Assembly: GCA_011391125.1 (NCBI GenBank)
Contig: JAABRE010000027.1
Span: 1-56,402 of the forward strand
Origin: Synechococcales cyanobacterium S06
GTDB taxonomy: Bacteria; Cyanobacteriota; Cyanobacteriia; Cyanobacteriales; JAABRE01
Direction of reading: 5' to 3'
Length of the DNA: 56,402 bases
The notes under the pieces were generated by a model. The model was not told the origin of the DNA and made no database searches. It worked only from the letters and a program-made list of their open reading frames with translations. Positions within the stretch are counted from its first letter, which is position 1. Every line of letters begins with the position of its first letter. This document shows, piece by piece, positions 23,467 to 33,185 of this stretch. The position numbers and the translations under genes were made by a program.

Positions 23467-24048
23467 TCAATCTAATTCATCAAACAGTAATTCTTCTAAA
23501 ATTGGTTGTATTTGCTCATCTTCAGGGGAAATTAATTCTAAATCTCCCTCAGAATCTTGACGAGCAAAAAACATTAAAGGAGCTAATGGTGTATAAATTT
23601 CATATTTTTCTTCTTCATGCTGAAAACTTGCTAAAAATTGTAATTCTTCTGGACTAATTGACCCAGATTCCTCATCAATTTCTAAGGTTAAAATATCCTC
23701 TTCCTCTAAAGGTGGCAATTCCCCACTTGCTGTTAAGGTAAATGCTGTCTGTTTTAAAGTTAGATTTAATTCCCCTAACACTGCTTTGGCATTACCAAAA
23801 ATTTCGGCTAATTCTTCTTCATCTTCAATGAAAATAACCTCATCCTCATTCTCAGATTCACCATCCCGACCTAATATAATGATCGGTAAATCTATCGGCT
23901 GCAATAATAAATAATTATTGCAATTATATTCAATGGAATGTTCCACATAACAATTAAGTGAGAGTCCTTGTTCATCATTTAGTGTGATGGTTTCTAAATC
24001 ATCGCCATCATCATATTCTTGAGGATTAGGAGGAAAATGTTTGGACAT
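23467..24048 (-). CDS. DUF3727/DUF1292 acidic protein
   Basis: A 193-residue, very acidic protein. The N-terminal part ('DDLETITLNDEQGLSLNCYVEHSIEYNCNNYLLLQPIDLPIIILG') resembles DUF1292; the remainder, with an aromatic/Pro segment 'KYEIYTPLAPLMFFARQD', matches the cyanobacterial and plastid DUF3727 family. No signal or membrane segment is seen. Its conserved position upstream of mltG suggests a role connected to envelope or RNA/ribosome processes, but no function is established. ATG 24048 preferred over a TTG at 24060. Confidence 0.75.
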   Translation of the reverse strand: MSKHFPPNPQEYDDGDDLETITLNDEQGLSLNCYVEHSIEYNCNNYLLLQPIDLPIIILGRDGESENEDEVIFIEDEEELAEIFGNAKAVLGELNLTLKQTAFTLTASGELPPLEEEDILTLEIDEESGSISPEELQFLASFQHEEEKYEIYTPLAPLMFFARQDSEGDLELISPEDEQIQPILEELLFDELD

Positions 24049-24180
24049 AATTGAATGCAATACTCCTCAGTTAAGATAAGCAAATATAATAAGTTAAAAT
24101 GTTAACCTCTGCAAACTTTAGAATATCATGGTAGGGATATCTAAGTAAGAACTAAAAAGCGAGAACTAATCATCAATCAT

Positions 24181-24642
24181 TTAAGCTACGGTGGTAATAC
24201 CTTGAAGGTAATTCAGCAATTGTGCGTCATGATCATGGCTTAATTTTCCCAAGGGTAAATCTTTGATCGCAAATGCTTCGATGGCTAATATTTCGTCTTT
24301 ATCTTCAATGTGACAAGTTCCATCAGCGTAAATTTCCACAGAAACGACAATGGAATGCAATCTTGGATCTCGATTTACTGCGGAATAAACCCCCACTAAA
24401 CGCCCTATTTTAACTAATTTTAAGCCGGTTTCTTCCTGTAATTCTCGGACAATGGTGGTGGGAACATCGTCTCCCCAGTCAACCATACCTCCGGGTAAAC
24501 TCCATTGTCCTGTGTCACGTCGTTTAACCAGGACAATTTGGCCATCGGGTAAAATGGGAATTATGGTTACTCCCATCACCGGATGACGAAAAATGACTTT
24601 CAAAACTGCACTGATAAATTTACCCGATAATTTCATGATCAT
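24181..24642 (-). CDS. Nudix hydrolase
   Basis: A 153-residue Nudix protein. The Nudix box runs 'GGMVDWGDDVPTTIVRELQEETGL'; the catalytic REL-x-EE-x-GL part is intact, while the first acidic position after Gx5 is Asp rather than Glu. An upstream 'VTIIPILPDGQIVLVKRRDTGQWSLPGG' strand is typical of MutT/ADP-ribose pyrophosphatase relatives. Substrate unknown: a nucleoside diphosphate linked to another moiety. Its ATG lies 1 nt after the stop of the M13 peptidase gene on the same strand, so the two are cotranscribed and probably coupled. Confidence 0.9.
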   Translation of the reverse strand: MIMKLSGKFISAVLKVIFRHPVMGVTIIPILPDGQIVLVKRRDTGQWSLPGGMVDWGDDVPTTIVRELQEETGLKLVKIGRLVGVYSAVNRDPRLHSIVVSVEIYADGTCHIEDKDEILAIEAFAIKDLPLGKLSHDHDAQLLNYLQGITTVA

Positions 24643-24643
24643 A

Positions 24644-26707
24644 TTACCAAATTGTGATAATATCTGCCTTATCTTTATTCATGGCATCGCCTTTTTTAAT
24701 ATTAAAAGCAGGGAAAAATTCAGGAGTATTAACTAATGAACCTGTTACCCGAAATTCTGAAGGTGGATGAGGATCGCCAATAACGACTAAACGTAGTATT
24801 TCAGGTCGCCATTTTGATTTCCACATCTGCCCCCAAGAAAGAAAACACCGTTGCGAAGGGGTATAACCTTCGATTTTCTCAGCTTTTTGAGCTTCTGTTA
24901 AACTCCTTTGTAAAGCACTGTGAGCGATGTTAATTCCCCCTAAATCAGCAATATTTTCCCCTAAAGATAATTTCCCATTGATGAATAAATTAGGGAGAGG
25001 TTCATATTTATTGTATTGTTCGACTAATTTATTTGCTCTTTCCTCGAACTTTTGGGCATCTTCCGCAGTCCACCAATCTTTGAGATTACCGTCAGCATCA
25101 AAGGTACGACCTTGACTATCAAAGCCATGGGTGATTTCGTGGGCAATGACACCACCAATGGCACAATAATTCACTGCATCATCTTTTTTAGCATCAAAGA
25201 AAGGAGCTTGTAAAATACCGGCGGGAATTTCGATACTATTAATATTCGGGCTATATTGAGCGTTTACTTCCGTGGGGTTAGCGAGTCCTAAAAAAGGCTC
25301 ATAAACAGGAGGTTTATTTAATTTTGTCAAATTTTGACGACTATCCCATTCATTGATGCGAAACAAGTTACCGACAAAATCATCGGCTTTAATGTCAATA
25401 CTAGAATAATCACGCCACTGATTAGCTTCAGGATAAGCGACATAAAATTTGATTTTATCTAACTTTTCCATGGCCTTTTGACGAGTTTCTGCACTCATCC
25501 ACGGATTTTGTTGTAAACGTAATCGAAATTCGGCGGTAATTTCCTTGACCATCTTCTCAGCTTTAGCCTTATCACTAGCAGAAAAATATTGAGTCACATA
25601 AAGTTGAGCCGTGGGATGGGGTAATCTGGATCTTACCACTTCGGCGATTTCTTGATCAAGAGGTTTCTGTTGTTTTGCACCTGTCATCACTTTACCAGCA
25701 AAGTTAAAATGTTCTTGGGCAAAGTCTTCACTTAAAAAAGATGCCGAATTATTTAATAACTGCCAACGAAGATAGGTTTTCCAATCATTCAGTGATTTTT
25801 CTTGAAATAACTTATTCACCCTGGCCATATATTGAGGCTGTTTGACAACAACTTCTTTAATTCCCGATAAGCCAATTTCTTGAAAATAACGATCCCAATT
25901 CAGATTGGGAGTTTCAGTTTTCAGTTGACTTATGGACTTTTTATGATAAGTCAAAGATGGATTATTATCTTCGGCTGGAGTTAACTTACTTTCAGCTAAA
26001 GCAGTTTCCATGGTTAAAATAGTCTCAGCTTGAACTTTAGCTCGATCAGGCTTTTCGCCTGCGAGGGTAAAGATTTTGGCAATATGGTTAACATAAGCCT
26101 CTCTTTGTTTGCTATAATCGGCACTAGAATAAAAATCCTTTTCTTGAGGTATCACAGGTTCAATATATAAAGCATGAACTTGAGAATTTTTAAAATCCGT
26201 CGAAACTCCCACAGCAAAAACAGAGATACTACCTTTCAAACTATGATTTGCCATAACAGCCATTAATTCTTCTGAAGTTGAGATGGCATTAATTTGATCT
26301 AAAGCTGATTTAAGGGGAGCAATACCTAATTTATTGCGTAATTTAATATTTTTCCCTGAGAAATAAAGATCGCCGACTTGCTGACTTATACTTCCTTTCG
26401 TCGCAGTACTACTTTTAGTCGATGATTGAGTCATTATCTGTAGGATTTTTTGATCCCTTTGGTCTTCCACTTCGGTAAAACTATCAACCCTCACGTTATC
26501 ATCAGCAATAACGGCATTTTTTAACCAATTACCATTGGCAAATCGATAAAAATCATCTTGAGGTTTAACGGAAGTATCAATATTTTTGACAGAAAAGCCT
26601 GTTTCTTGTTTTTTTGAAGTTGATTGACTAAGTGTGAGGGATTCCGTCGCCACAATGCTTAATACAGCAAGAAAAGACAGAGAGCATAAACGATGATTAA
26701 ATTTCAT
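24644..26707 (-). CDS. M13-family zinc metallopeptidase (PepO/neprilysin-like)
   Basis: A 687-residue secreted peptidase. The signal peptide spans about residues 1-27. The zinc site is HEITH at 523-527 with the third ligand Glu584 in 'GENIADLGG'; the closing 'NIKKGDAMNKDKADIITIW' is the usual M13 C-terminus. The N-terminal 'VKPQDDFYRFANGNWLKNA' is the family's opening motif. Such enzymes trim peptides shorter than about 40 residues in the periplasm or outside the cell. There is no membrane anchor beyond the signal peptide. A Nudix gene follows after 1 nt; the functional relation is unclear. Confidence 0.94.
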   Translation of the reverse strand: MKFNHRLCSLSFLAVLSIVATESLTLSQSTSKKQETGFSVKNIDTSVKPQDDFYRFANGNWLKNAVIADDNVRVDSFTEVEDQRDQKILQIMTQSSTKSSTATKGSISQQVGDLYFSGKNIKLRNKLGIAPLKSALDQINAISTSEELMAVMANHSLKGSISVFAVGVSTDFKNSQVHALYIEPVIPQEKDFYSSADYSKQREAYVNHIAKIFTLAGEKPDRAKVQAETILTMETALAESKLTPAEDNNPSLTYHKKSISQLKTETPNLNWDRYFQEIGLSGIKEVVVKQPQYMARVNKLFQEKSLNDWKTYLRWQLLNNSASFLSEDFAQEHFNFAGKVMTGAKQQKPLDQEIAEVVRSRLPHPTAQLYVTQYFSASDKAKAEKMVKEITAEFRLRLQQNPWMSAETRQKAMEKLDKIKFYVAYPEANQWRDYSSIDIKADDFVGNLFRINEWDSRQNLTKLNKPPVYEPFLGLANPTEVNAQYSPNINSIEIPAGILQAPFFDAKKDDAVNYCAIGGVIAHEITHGFDSQGRTFDADGNLKDWWTAEDAQKFEERANKLVEQYNKYEPLPNLFINGKLSLGENIADLGGINIAHSALQRSLTEAQKAEKIEGYTPSQRCFLSWGQMWKSKWRPEILRLVVIGDPHPPSEFRVTGSLVNTPEFFPAFNIKKGDAMNKDKADIITIW

Positions 26708-26787
26708 AAAATTAGCTGGTTTTTGATGAAAAAATAAATAACAGGCATTTTGCCTGTGTAAGATATTATCGAATTAAGTTGGCAAAA

Positions 26788-27312
26788 TTATTGCGCACAT
26801 CGATCGCTAGAATTATAAACAATACTACTGAAACGTCCTTCTACTGTACCAACTTCTACACAATAACCGGTTTTATTTTCGATATAATAAGCGCTTTTAC
26901 CACCTTCAAAGGTGACTGTATTACGATAAGTATAACCTCTTGATTTCAAATCATTTTCCCCTTGTGCCGCTCTTACACCAACTAAGTTTTGTAAAGCAGG
27001 AGGTGTTTTACTGTAAAGATTTTCCGGAGTTGTACCATGAGTTCCATTTTGATGTTCTTGCCCACTACCACCTTGTTCAGCTAAATAACTTTTCAAGGCT
27101 TGTTTTGCTTCAAATAAGTCTTTGTCATCACAGTATTGACCACCACTTACAACGCTTCCAGCTGAGTTGAAGATAGAAGAACACTGGCCGACAATAACTT
27201 GATAATTGCCATTAGATTGAGGTTTTACTACTGGTTGACCTTGAACTTGGGTTGCCAAATTTAAAGTGAATAAACTAGCAATTGCGGGTAGGATCAGGTG
27301 TATTTTTTTCAT
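26788..27312 (-). CDS. Secreted four-cysteine protein of unknown function
   Basis: A 174-residue protein with a signal peptide (KK, hydrophobic core, cleavage near residue 25 after VQG). Cysteines at residues 44, 61, 151 and 172 could form two disulfides in the periplasm. The middle is Gly/His/Gln-rich ('GGSGQEHQNGTHG'); the C-terminal 'GYCVEVGTVEGRFSSIVYNSSDRC' looks like a small beta domain. I do not recognise a named family, although similar sequences probably occur in other cyanobacteria. It is followed on the same strand by the M13 peptidase, 80 nt away, which could be a loose operon. Confidence 0.7.
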   Translation of the reverse strand: MKKIHLILPAIASLFTLNLATQVQGQPVVKPQSNGNYQVIVGQCSSIFNSAGSVVSGGQYCDDKDLFEAKQALKSYLAEQGGSGQEHQNGTHGTTPENLYSKTPPALQNLVGVRAAQGENDLKSRGYTYRNTVTFEGGKSAYYIENKTGYCVEVGTVEGRFSSIVYNSSDRCAQ

Positions 27313-27476
27313 GAGGTTTAAATTAAAGTATTGAATTTACTTAAGACAAGATAAAATCATCTTGTCTCAAGTCAGGATACTTTGAATTATCGCAGTTCTC
27401 GCAAAATTTTAGCAATTTTCTCTGAAAATAATGATAAGTATGTGTGCAGAATTAATTGTAATTGCATCAATATTTA

Positions 27477-27600
27477 TAGTAATTCCAAATAAAAATTAAA
27501 CAAAAGTTTTTAGTTTGTTGTTGGACTTTAGTCCTAAGAAGCGCTAAAGCGCAACTACGAACCTATTTTTCAACTGTTTTAATCTTAATTGGAATCACTA
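27477..27600. mobile_element. MITE family B copy (124 bp, TA target)
   Basis: Begins TAGTAATTCCAAATAAAAAT and ends TTGGAATCACTA, flanked by TA. Orientation opposite to 11795 and 22048. It sits 12 nt from a second, larger family B copy (27613-27867). Intergenic, upstream of the secreted four-Cys protein gene. Confidence 0.85.
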
Positions 27601-27612
27601 TAAGTTCAATTA

Positions 27613-27867
27613 TAGTAATTCCCCATAAAAATTAAACAATAGACCAATGAGCGAAACTACGAGAAACTGTCATTGGTTAGTGTAACTCGCGAATCTGTTA
27701 GATACTTCGCTACACTAACGTTTCGCTCAGTATGACATTCTAGCCATTATGAGTTTCGCTCATTGGTCTAATATAATTTTGATAGTTGTCAGCCATATTC
27801 AGGCATAAGCGCTAAAGCGCAACAACGAACCTATTTTTAACTATTCTAATCTTAAGCGGAATTACTA
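27613..27867. mobile_element. Diverged MITE family B copy carrying a nested insert
   Basis: Ends TAGTAATTCC and GGAATTACTA match family B, but the unit is 255 bp because a 131-bp palindromic element occupies 27640-27770. Without it the host is 124 bp, exactly the family length. The right half retains the GCGCTAAAGCGC hairpin and the 'CGAACCTATTTTTAACT' segment. Divergence of the right half indicates an older copy. Confidence 0.8.
27640..27770. mobile_element. 131-bp inverted-repeat element nested in a family B MITE
   Basis: Perfect 19-nt terminal inverted repeats, TAGACCAATGAGCGAAACT and its complement (27640-27658, 27752-27770). It also contains internal inverted pairs such as TTAGTGTAACTCGCGAA/TTCGCTACACTAA. 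The TA dinucleotides at the outer ends fit a TA-target element. No ORF; single copy in the window. Confidence 0.8.
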
Positions 27868-27936
27868 TAATTGTGATGGTAGGGGTCAATGGCCGTTGCC
27901 AAATTGCCTAGGCTGTAACTAACAGTTAAGAGTTTT

Positions 27937-27976
27937 TAATTGTTAACTGTTAATTGTTAATTGTTAATTGTTATTT
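27937..27976. repeat. Heptanucleotide array (TTAATTG) at the argH 3' end
   Basis: Several TTAATTG/TTAACTG units run up to and over the argH stop codon (27964-27966), so the last residues of ArgH (Ile-Asn-Asn-Asn) come from the array. Confidence 0.75.
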
Positions 27977-29352
27977 ATCAACTGTTTGGCGTTTTCAATT
28001 GCTAATTTTACCTGTGCAAAACCTGTTCCTCCGTAACTGTTGCGAGCGGCTACAACTTGTCGGGGGGCGATCGCCTCATAGATGTCTTGTTCAAAAGCAG
28101 GGTGTAATTGTTGCCATTCGGTCATGGTTAACTCTTTCAGCAATTTTCCTGCCGCTAAACTGGTTTTAACCACTTTACCAACTAAATTGTAAGCTTCCCG
28201 GAACGGCACACCTTTAGCGGCTAAATAATCAGCAACATCCGTCGCATTAGAAAAGTCAGAATTGACAGCTTCAGCTAAACGTTGTTCTTTAAATTGTAAG
28301 CCTTCTGCTAATAGAATGGTCATCGCTTCTAGACAACCTTTAACCGTATTTACTCCATCAAAAATTGCTTCCTTATCTTCCTGTAAATCCTTATTGTATG
28401 CCAAAGGAAGACCTTTCATAATCACCAGTAAAGCTTGTAAATGTCCAAAAACTCTGCCCGTTTTTCCCCGAATTAATTCCGGAACATCTGGATTTTTCTT
28501 TTGCGGCATAATACTTGAACCAGTCGAGCAATTATCTTTCAAAGTTACAAAACTAAACTCCTCGGAAGCCCACAAAATGATCTCTTCAGAAAGTCTGCTT
28601 AAATGTACCATAATCAAACTACTTGAGCAGAGAAATTCAATGGCAAAGTCCCGATCGCTCACTCCGTCCAAACTATTGGCATAGACCCCGCTAAAATGCA
28701 GTAAATTGGCACTATAATGGCGATCGATGGGAAAAGTGGTCCCCGCCAAAGCACCACAGCCTAAAGGCGAAATATTCGTGCGTTGATAGATTTCCCCTAA
28801 TCTTTGATAATCCCTTTGCAACATTTGAAAATAGGCCATCAAATGATGAGCTAAACTCAAGGGTTGCGCTCTCTGGAGGTGAGTATAGCCCGGAATGAGC
28901 GTTTCGACATGGTTTTCAGCGAGATTTAAGAGAACTTGCTGTAAATTGCGGATTAATGAGCGAATTTGCTCAATTTGATCCCGTAAATATAAGCGAATAT
29001 CCGTGCCGACTTGATCATTTCTTGATCTTGCGGTATGTAACTTTTTACCCACGTCGCCTACAAGTTCAGTTAAGCGTCTTTCCACGGCAAAATGTACGTC
29101 TTCGGCTTCAACTCCGGGGTTAAAATTGCCGTTGCGATATTCTTGGCGAATTTGCTCTAATCCAGCGACTAATTGTTCTCCTTCCTCGTGGGAAATAATC
29201 CCCGTATAGGCCAACATTTGCGCATGGGCAACTGATCCTGTAAGATCATATTCAATTAAAGCAATATCAAAACCAATACTTGCATTAAATACCGCAATTA
29301 CTGGATTGAGAGAAGTTTCAAAGCGATCGCTCCAAGTTTTTTTCTGATTCAT
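27964..29352 (-). CDS. argH: Argininosuccinate lyase
   Basis: A 462-residue enzyme splitting argininosuccinate into arginine and fumarate, the last step of arginine synthesis. The fumarase/aspartase signature '[12 protein letters not shown]' is present around residues 284-295, with '[19 protein letters not shown]' and '[16 protein letters not shown]' upstream. The N-terminal '[16 protein letters not shown]' differs slightly from the usual 'd..v..F..Si.fD' but is complete. The final Ile-Asn-Asn-Asn is encoded by a heptamer repeat array, a minor extension. No other arginine genes are nearby. Confidence 0.97.
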   Translation of the reverse strand: MNQKKTWSDRFETSLNPVIAVFNASIGFDIALIEYDLTGSVAHAQMLAYTGIISHEEGEQLVAGLEQIRQEYRNGNFNPGVEAEDVHFAVERRLTELVGDVGKKLHTARSRNDQVGTDIRLYLRDQIEQIRSLIRNLQQVLLNLAENHVETLIPGYTHLQRAQPLSLAHHLMAYFQMLQRDYQRLGEIYQRTNISPLGCGALAGTTFPIDRHYSANLLHFSGVYANSLDGVSDRDFAIEFLCSSSLIMVHLSRLSEEIILWASEEFSFVTLKDNCSTGSSIMPQKKNPDVPELIRGKTGRVFGHLQALLVIMKGLPLAYNKDLQEDKEAIFDGVNTVKGCLEAMTILLAEGLQFKEQRLAEAVNSDFSNATDVADYLAAKGVPFREAYNLVGKVVKTSLAAGKLLKELTMTEWQQLHPAFEQDIYEAIAPRQVVAARNSYGGTGFAQVKLAIENAKQLINNN

Positions 29353-29584
29353 GACAATAACAATTAGTAATTAATAATTAATAATTAACAAGGAAAATAA
29401 TAAAGGATAATTAATTACAATTAAACAATTATTATTTTCATTAGTTATATTAGACCGCTGGCGAAACCCAGAGTAAAATCAATTCTCATAGATAAAGCGT
29501 CTATTTAGACCCCTATTACCGCAATACCTGACGAATGCAAGCAGTCTATTAGGTTAAGGAAAGCTGACAACTGTCAACCATCAA

Positions 29585-29833
29585 CTAAAAAGAAGTCATA
29601 CCACGGAACATATAGCCAACAGCCAGTCCAATTAATAAAGCCCAAACTTGACCAGAATCGACAAAATTATCCCAGGCATTTTTCATGTCACCAAGAATGT
29701 CAACATCTTCAACTTTTTGGGCAATCAAAACTTGGGTTTCTTTGGTGTCTTTAGCAACTAAAAAATAATTAGTTTGATTGATGGGTAAATTCATTAATTC
29801 CAAGGTGAATAATGGCGTTTGGTTGAAGTTCAT
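29585..29833 (-). CDS. Small single-helix membrane protein
   Basis: An 82-residue protein. Residues 1-55 are soluble ('VAKDTKETQVLIAQKVEDVDILGDMKNAWDNFVDSG') and the C-terminal 'VWALLIGLAVGYMFRGM' (about 62-79) is one membrane helix with Gly-rich faces. I recognise no named family. It lies between argH and the RsbU-like phosphatase gene on the same strand, 60 nt after the latter gene's stop, so it may be cotranscribed with the ftsY-nusB group. A tail-anchored topology is inferred. Confidence 0.65.
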   Translation of the reverse strand: MNFNQTPLFTLELMNLPINQTNYFLVAKDTKETQVLIAQKVEDVDILGDMKNAWDNFVDSGQVWALLIGLAVGYMFRGMTSF

Positions 29834-29893
29834 TTTTACTCTTAAAAAAATTACTCACTTTACTGTAGCAAAATTGTTGATAGTTAATATTTG

Positions 29894-31270
29894 TTAAGGG
29901 ACAATTGTCTTTTTGAGTTTCAAGACAACTAAAGTAATATCGTCGCTGTAATGATTTTCTGATCCAATAAAATTGTGTACAGATTCTAAGAGATAATCTA
30001 AAATCAATTGTGCTGTCTCAAAATGTAAACAGGCCCATTTAAAAGCATTATAAAGGTTATCTTCGTCAAAGCGATCGCCATGTTGATTAACAGCATCGGT
30101 TAAACCATCGGTATAATATAAAACCGTATCCCCCTCCTCTAATTGAACAGAGGAATCCTCATATTCGGAATCGGGTTCTAATCCCACCAACATTCCCCAA
30201 GTATCTAATTTTTCAATGGCATTACTTTGATAACGCCATAATAAAGGAGGATTATGGGCTGCATTACTATAGGAAAGCATCTTGGTCAGAGGGTCATATT
30301 CCGAGTAAAACAGAGTGACAAAACGATGGGAATTTTCTAAATCCGCATACATAACCCGGTTTAAATGTTCTAATATTTTCGCCGGTGAATGACGGTTAAG
30401 TATTTCTGCTCGCAACATTCCTCTTGTCATCGTCATAATTAAACCGGCGGGAACACCCTTGCCCATGACATCACCAATGACCAAACTCCAAGGTACATGA
30501 TTATTTACACCTTTTTGTCTTAATTGATCATAATTAGTGGGAATAAAATCATAGTAATCACCGCCAATGCGATTCGCTGTTTTACAAACGGCCGCTAATT
30601 CCACTCCTTTTATATCCGGACATTTCCCCGGTAATAAATGATACTGAATTTCTGAAGCTATTTCTAATTCTCGATCTTGTCTTTCTTTTTTGCGTAATTC
30701 TTCGGTTAGTTCATGGTTGGCGATCGCCACCGAAGTTTGATCAGCAACTAATTGAACTAATTTTTTACGAGTTTGATTCCAAAGATAATCAGGAGCAGAG
30801 CTAAAGACATATAAACGGCCTCGTTCATCATTTTTAACTAAAATAGGTGTACTAAAGATTTGTACTTCTGGGGGCAAATATTTCTTAATTTCTTCATCCA
30901 AAGAAAAAGATGAGCCATCTCCCTTAAAAATGGAAATTTCCTTGGTAACTTTTTCTATTCCTTGGCGAATACTATGACAAGCATAACCATTTTGACAATG
31001 AACTTGTTCCAATCTAATTTGACCATTATTTTTCAATAAAATTAACGCTCCACCTTCTGCATCTGCTACCCTAGAAGCCATTAAGGGAGTGAGTTCAAGA
31101 AACTGATTTAAGTTATTAAAACTCCGGAGCGCAAAACCAAGAGAGCTTAACAAATCTTGGATTTTATTTTGATCGCGATGCAAACGAGCAACCAATTCTT
31201 TGAGGGCTAAAATTGGTGTACCTTCTTCTGGATTTTGAGCGACGGTTAGGGGGTGGGATTTTTTTTTCAC
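29894..31270 (-). CDS. GAF-linked PP2C/SpoIIE-type serine phosphatase (RsbU-like)
   Basis: A 458-residue protein. An N-terminal helix leads into a GAF-like sensor (about 40-190: 'LELTPLMASRVADAEGGALILLKNNGQIRLEQVHC'). A coiled linker follows, then a PP2C-SIG phosphatase from 'EIQYHLLPGKCPDIKGVELAAVCKTANRIGGDYYDF' (about 207) onward. Metal-binding acidic residues appear in 'GGDYYDF', 'VIGDVMGKG' and near the end 'YSDDITLVVLK'. Such enzymes dephosphorylate anti-sigma-factor antagonists in partner-switching pathways. The start is GTG at 31270. It follows ftsY on the same strand, a cyanobacterial gene neighbourhood with nusB and DUF502. Confidence 0.92.
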   Translation of the reverse strand: MKKKSHPLTVAQNPEEGTPILALKELVARLHRDQNKIQDLLSSLGFALRSFNNLNQFLELTPLMASRVADAEGGALILLKNNGQIRLEQVHCQNGYACHSIRQGIEKVTKEISIFKGDGSSFSLDEEIKKYLPPEVQIFSTPILVKNDERGRLYVFSSAPDYLWNQTRKKLVQLVADQTSVAIANHELTEELRKKERQDRELEIASEIQYHLLPGKCPDIKGVELAAVCKTANRIGGDYYDFIPTNYDQLRQKGVNNHVPWSLVIGDVMGKGVPAGLIMTMTRGMLRAEILNRHSPAKILEHLNRVMYADLENSHRFVTLFYSEYDPLTKMLSYSNAAHNPPLLWRYQSNAIEKLDTWGMLVGLEPDSEYEDSSVQLEEGDTVLYYTDGLTDAVNQHGDRFDEDNLYNAFKWACLHFETAQLILDYLLESVHNFIGSENHYSDDITLVVLKLKKTIVP

Positions 31271-31335
31271 ATTTGAGTATTTTCTGGTTAATTCTTAATA
31301 ATTGATCATGGAAATTAATTAACTAAAACTAATTG

Positions 31336-32448
31336 TTAACTGAGTAAAGCTTCGACAAATTCATAACTGGAAAAAGGTCGCAAATCTTCAATTCCTTCCC
31401 CTGCACCAATAAAGCGAATTGGTAAATCAAGCTGCTGTGCGACGGCAAAAGCCACACCTCCTTTAGCTGTACCATCTAATTTAGTTAACACTACTCCCGT
31501 TAATTGGGCAGTTTCCGCAAAAACCTGAGCTTGACGCAAGCCATTTTGACCTAAAGTGGCATCCAATACCAGTAAAGACTCTACTTTAGCATCAGGAGCT
31601 TTTTTGTCAATAATTCTCCTGATTTTAGCCAATTCTTCCATTAAATTTTTCTTATTTTGCAAACGGCCAGCGGTATCCACTAATAATAAATTAATATTTT
31701 TCGATTGGGCTGCCTTGATGCCATCAAAAACAACGGCCGCTGGATCTGTATTTTGGCCAGGATTAGCAATAACTGGGGTTTGACTCCTCTCACCCCAAAC
31801 TTGGATCTGTTGAACAGCAGCAGCCCTAAAGGTATCCGCAGCTACAATCAAGCTATTATAACCAGATTTTTTCGCTAAACTTGCCAATTTGCCAATGGTG
31901 GTGGTTTTTCCTGCTCCATTTACTCCTGTCATTAACCAAATATTTAAGCTATTTTGATCGGGAGCAAACTGTTTTTTGGCATTATATTTTAAAGGCCGTT
32001 CTAATATTTCACAGAGAAGGGTTTTTAAATAATCAAAAGCTTCCTCCGAGGGTAATGATTTTTCCCTCACTTGACTTTCCAGCTTATTTATGATATAATC
32101 CGTCGCTTCCACTCCCACATCGGCTTGTAGAAGTAAGGTTTCAATATCGGCGATCGCCTTTTGATTTAAAGGACCTTGGCCGACAATCCCCTTGAGTTGA
32201 TTTGCCAGCTCACGGCGACTTTTGCCTAAACCTTGGCGTAATCTTTGTAACCAATCTAATTCTTCAGTGGCCATTTCGGACTCTTTGCGGCCTTGGTCAG
32301 CCAACACTTTAACCGACCAAAGTAATTCTGGATCAACTTCCGCAGTGGGAAGAGTCGATTCTAACTCCTGAGTCACTTCAACTTCTGGTTTCGGTGAACT
32401 TTCTTGATTTTTATTGTCTTCTTTACCACGACGAAACCAATTAAACAT
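31336..32448 (-). CDS. ftsY: Signal recognition particle receptor FtsY
   Basis: A 370-residue SRP-type GTPase. A short acidic N-terminal region precedes the NG domain. The P-loop is 'GVNGAGKTTTIGKLA', G2/G3 segments are 'DTFRAAAVQQI' and 'DTAGRLQ', and 'TKLDGTAKGG' is the G4 motif. The closing 'FIGAGEGIEDLRPF' is typical of FtsY. It docks ribosome-SRP complexes at the membrane for insertion of membrane proteins. It lies 83 nt after nusB in the direction of transcription. The short A domain is normal for cyanobacteria. Confidence 0.97.
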   Translation of the reverse strand: MFNWFRRGKEDNKNQESSPKPEVEVTQELESTLPTAEVDPELLWSVKVLADQGRKESEMATEELDWLQRLRQGLGKSRRELANQLKGIVGQGPLNQKAIADIETLLLQADVGVEATDYIINKLESQVREKSLPSEEAFDYLKTLLCEILERPLKYNAKKQFAPDQNSLNIWLMTGVNGAGKTTTIGKLASLAKKSGYNSLIVAADTFRAAAVQQIQVWGERSQTPVIANPGQNTDPAAVVFDGIKAAQSKNINLLLVDTAGRLQNKKNLMEELAKIRRIIDKKAPDAKVESLLVLDATLGQNGLRQAQVFAETAQLTGVVLTKLDGTAKGGVAFAVAQQLDLPIRFIGAGEGIEDLRPFSSYEFVEALLS

Positions 32449-32531
32449 AAATTTACTTCCTAATAAATAATTAATTTTTAAGGAGTGAGAAGGACTTTAC
32501 TTCTTACTTCTTACTTCTTATTTCTTACTTT

Positions 32532-33170
32532 TTATTTCTTACTCTTGTTTCCTACTAAATCGCTAACTCGACGTAAGACTCCATTAATAAAACGGTATCC
32601 TTCTTCGTCAGAATAACTCTTGGCTAATTCTACGGCCTCATTAATAGCAACTTTTTCGGGAATTTCCAAATATATCATTTCAGCAACAGCCATTTTTAAA
32701 ATATCGCGATCTATTTTAGAAATACGTTTTAATTGCCAATCTTTTAAAGAATCCTGGAGCAAAGTCTCAATTTCTTGGTTTCTTCTACCCACAGTTTGGA
32801 TTAATTCTAAAGTATATTCTCGCACTTGATGTTGTTGAGCTAACTGGATAAATTCCGGTAACTCCACCGTTGAACCGAGGCGGTTAATCGCATTTTTTGT
32901 CAATTCTAAGGCATCTTTAATCATCGCTTTGGAACTATTAAGATTGGCAGCGGTGGTTTCACTTTTTAACAACTGTTCATGACTACGTTTAATTTCCGCA
33001 GAAGCTGATTCTAAACTATCTTTAATTTCATTGGTTAAAGTACGAATAGCAGCGACAATTAAATTATTCAAGTCTTGTTCTTCAAGTTCGGCTGCAGTTC
33101 CTTTAATCTGACTAAAAGTTAACAAAGCTAATTCACGGGCAATGCGTCGGGGTTGTTTTCTTGGGGGCAT
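32532..33170 (-). CDS. nusB: Transcription antitermination protein NusB
   Basis: A 212-residue protein. The N-terminal '[16 protein letters not shown]' binds boxA RNA in characterised NusB, and the C-terminal core '[47 protein letters not shown]' is diagnostic. About 60 extra residues in the middle make it longer than the 139-residue E. coli protein, as is usual in cyanobacteria. It promotes complete transcription of rRNA operons with NusA, NusE and NusG. It sits 15 nt after the DUF502 gene and upstream of ftsY, in an operon. Confidence 0.95.
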   Translation of the reverse strand: MPPRKQPRRIARELALLTFSQIKGTAAELEEQDLNNLIVAAIRTLTNEIKDSLESASAEIKRSHEQLLKSETTAANLNSSKAMIKDALELTKNAINRLGSTVELPEFIQLAQQHQVREYTLELIQTVGRRNQEIETLLQDSLKDWQLKRISKIDRDILKMAVAEMIYLEIPEKVAINEAVELAKSYSDEEGYRFINGVLRRVSDLVGNKSKK

Positions 33171-33185
33171 AATAAATGGTAGTAA

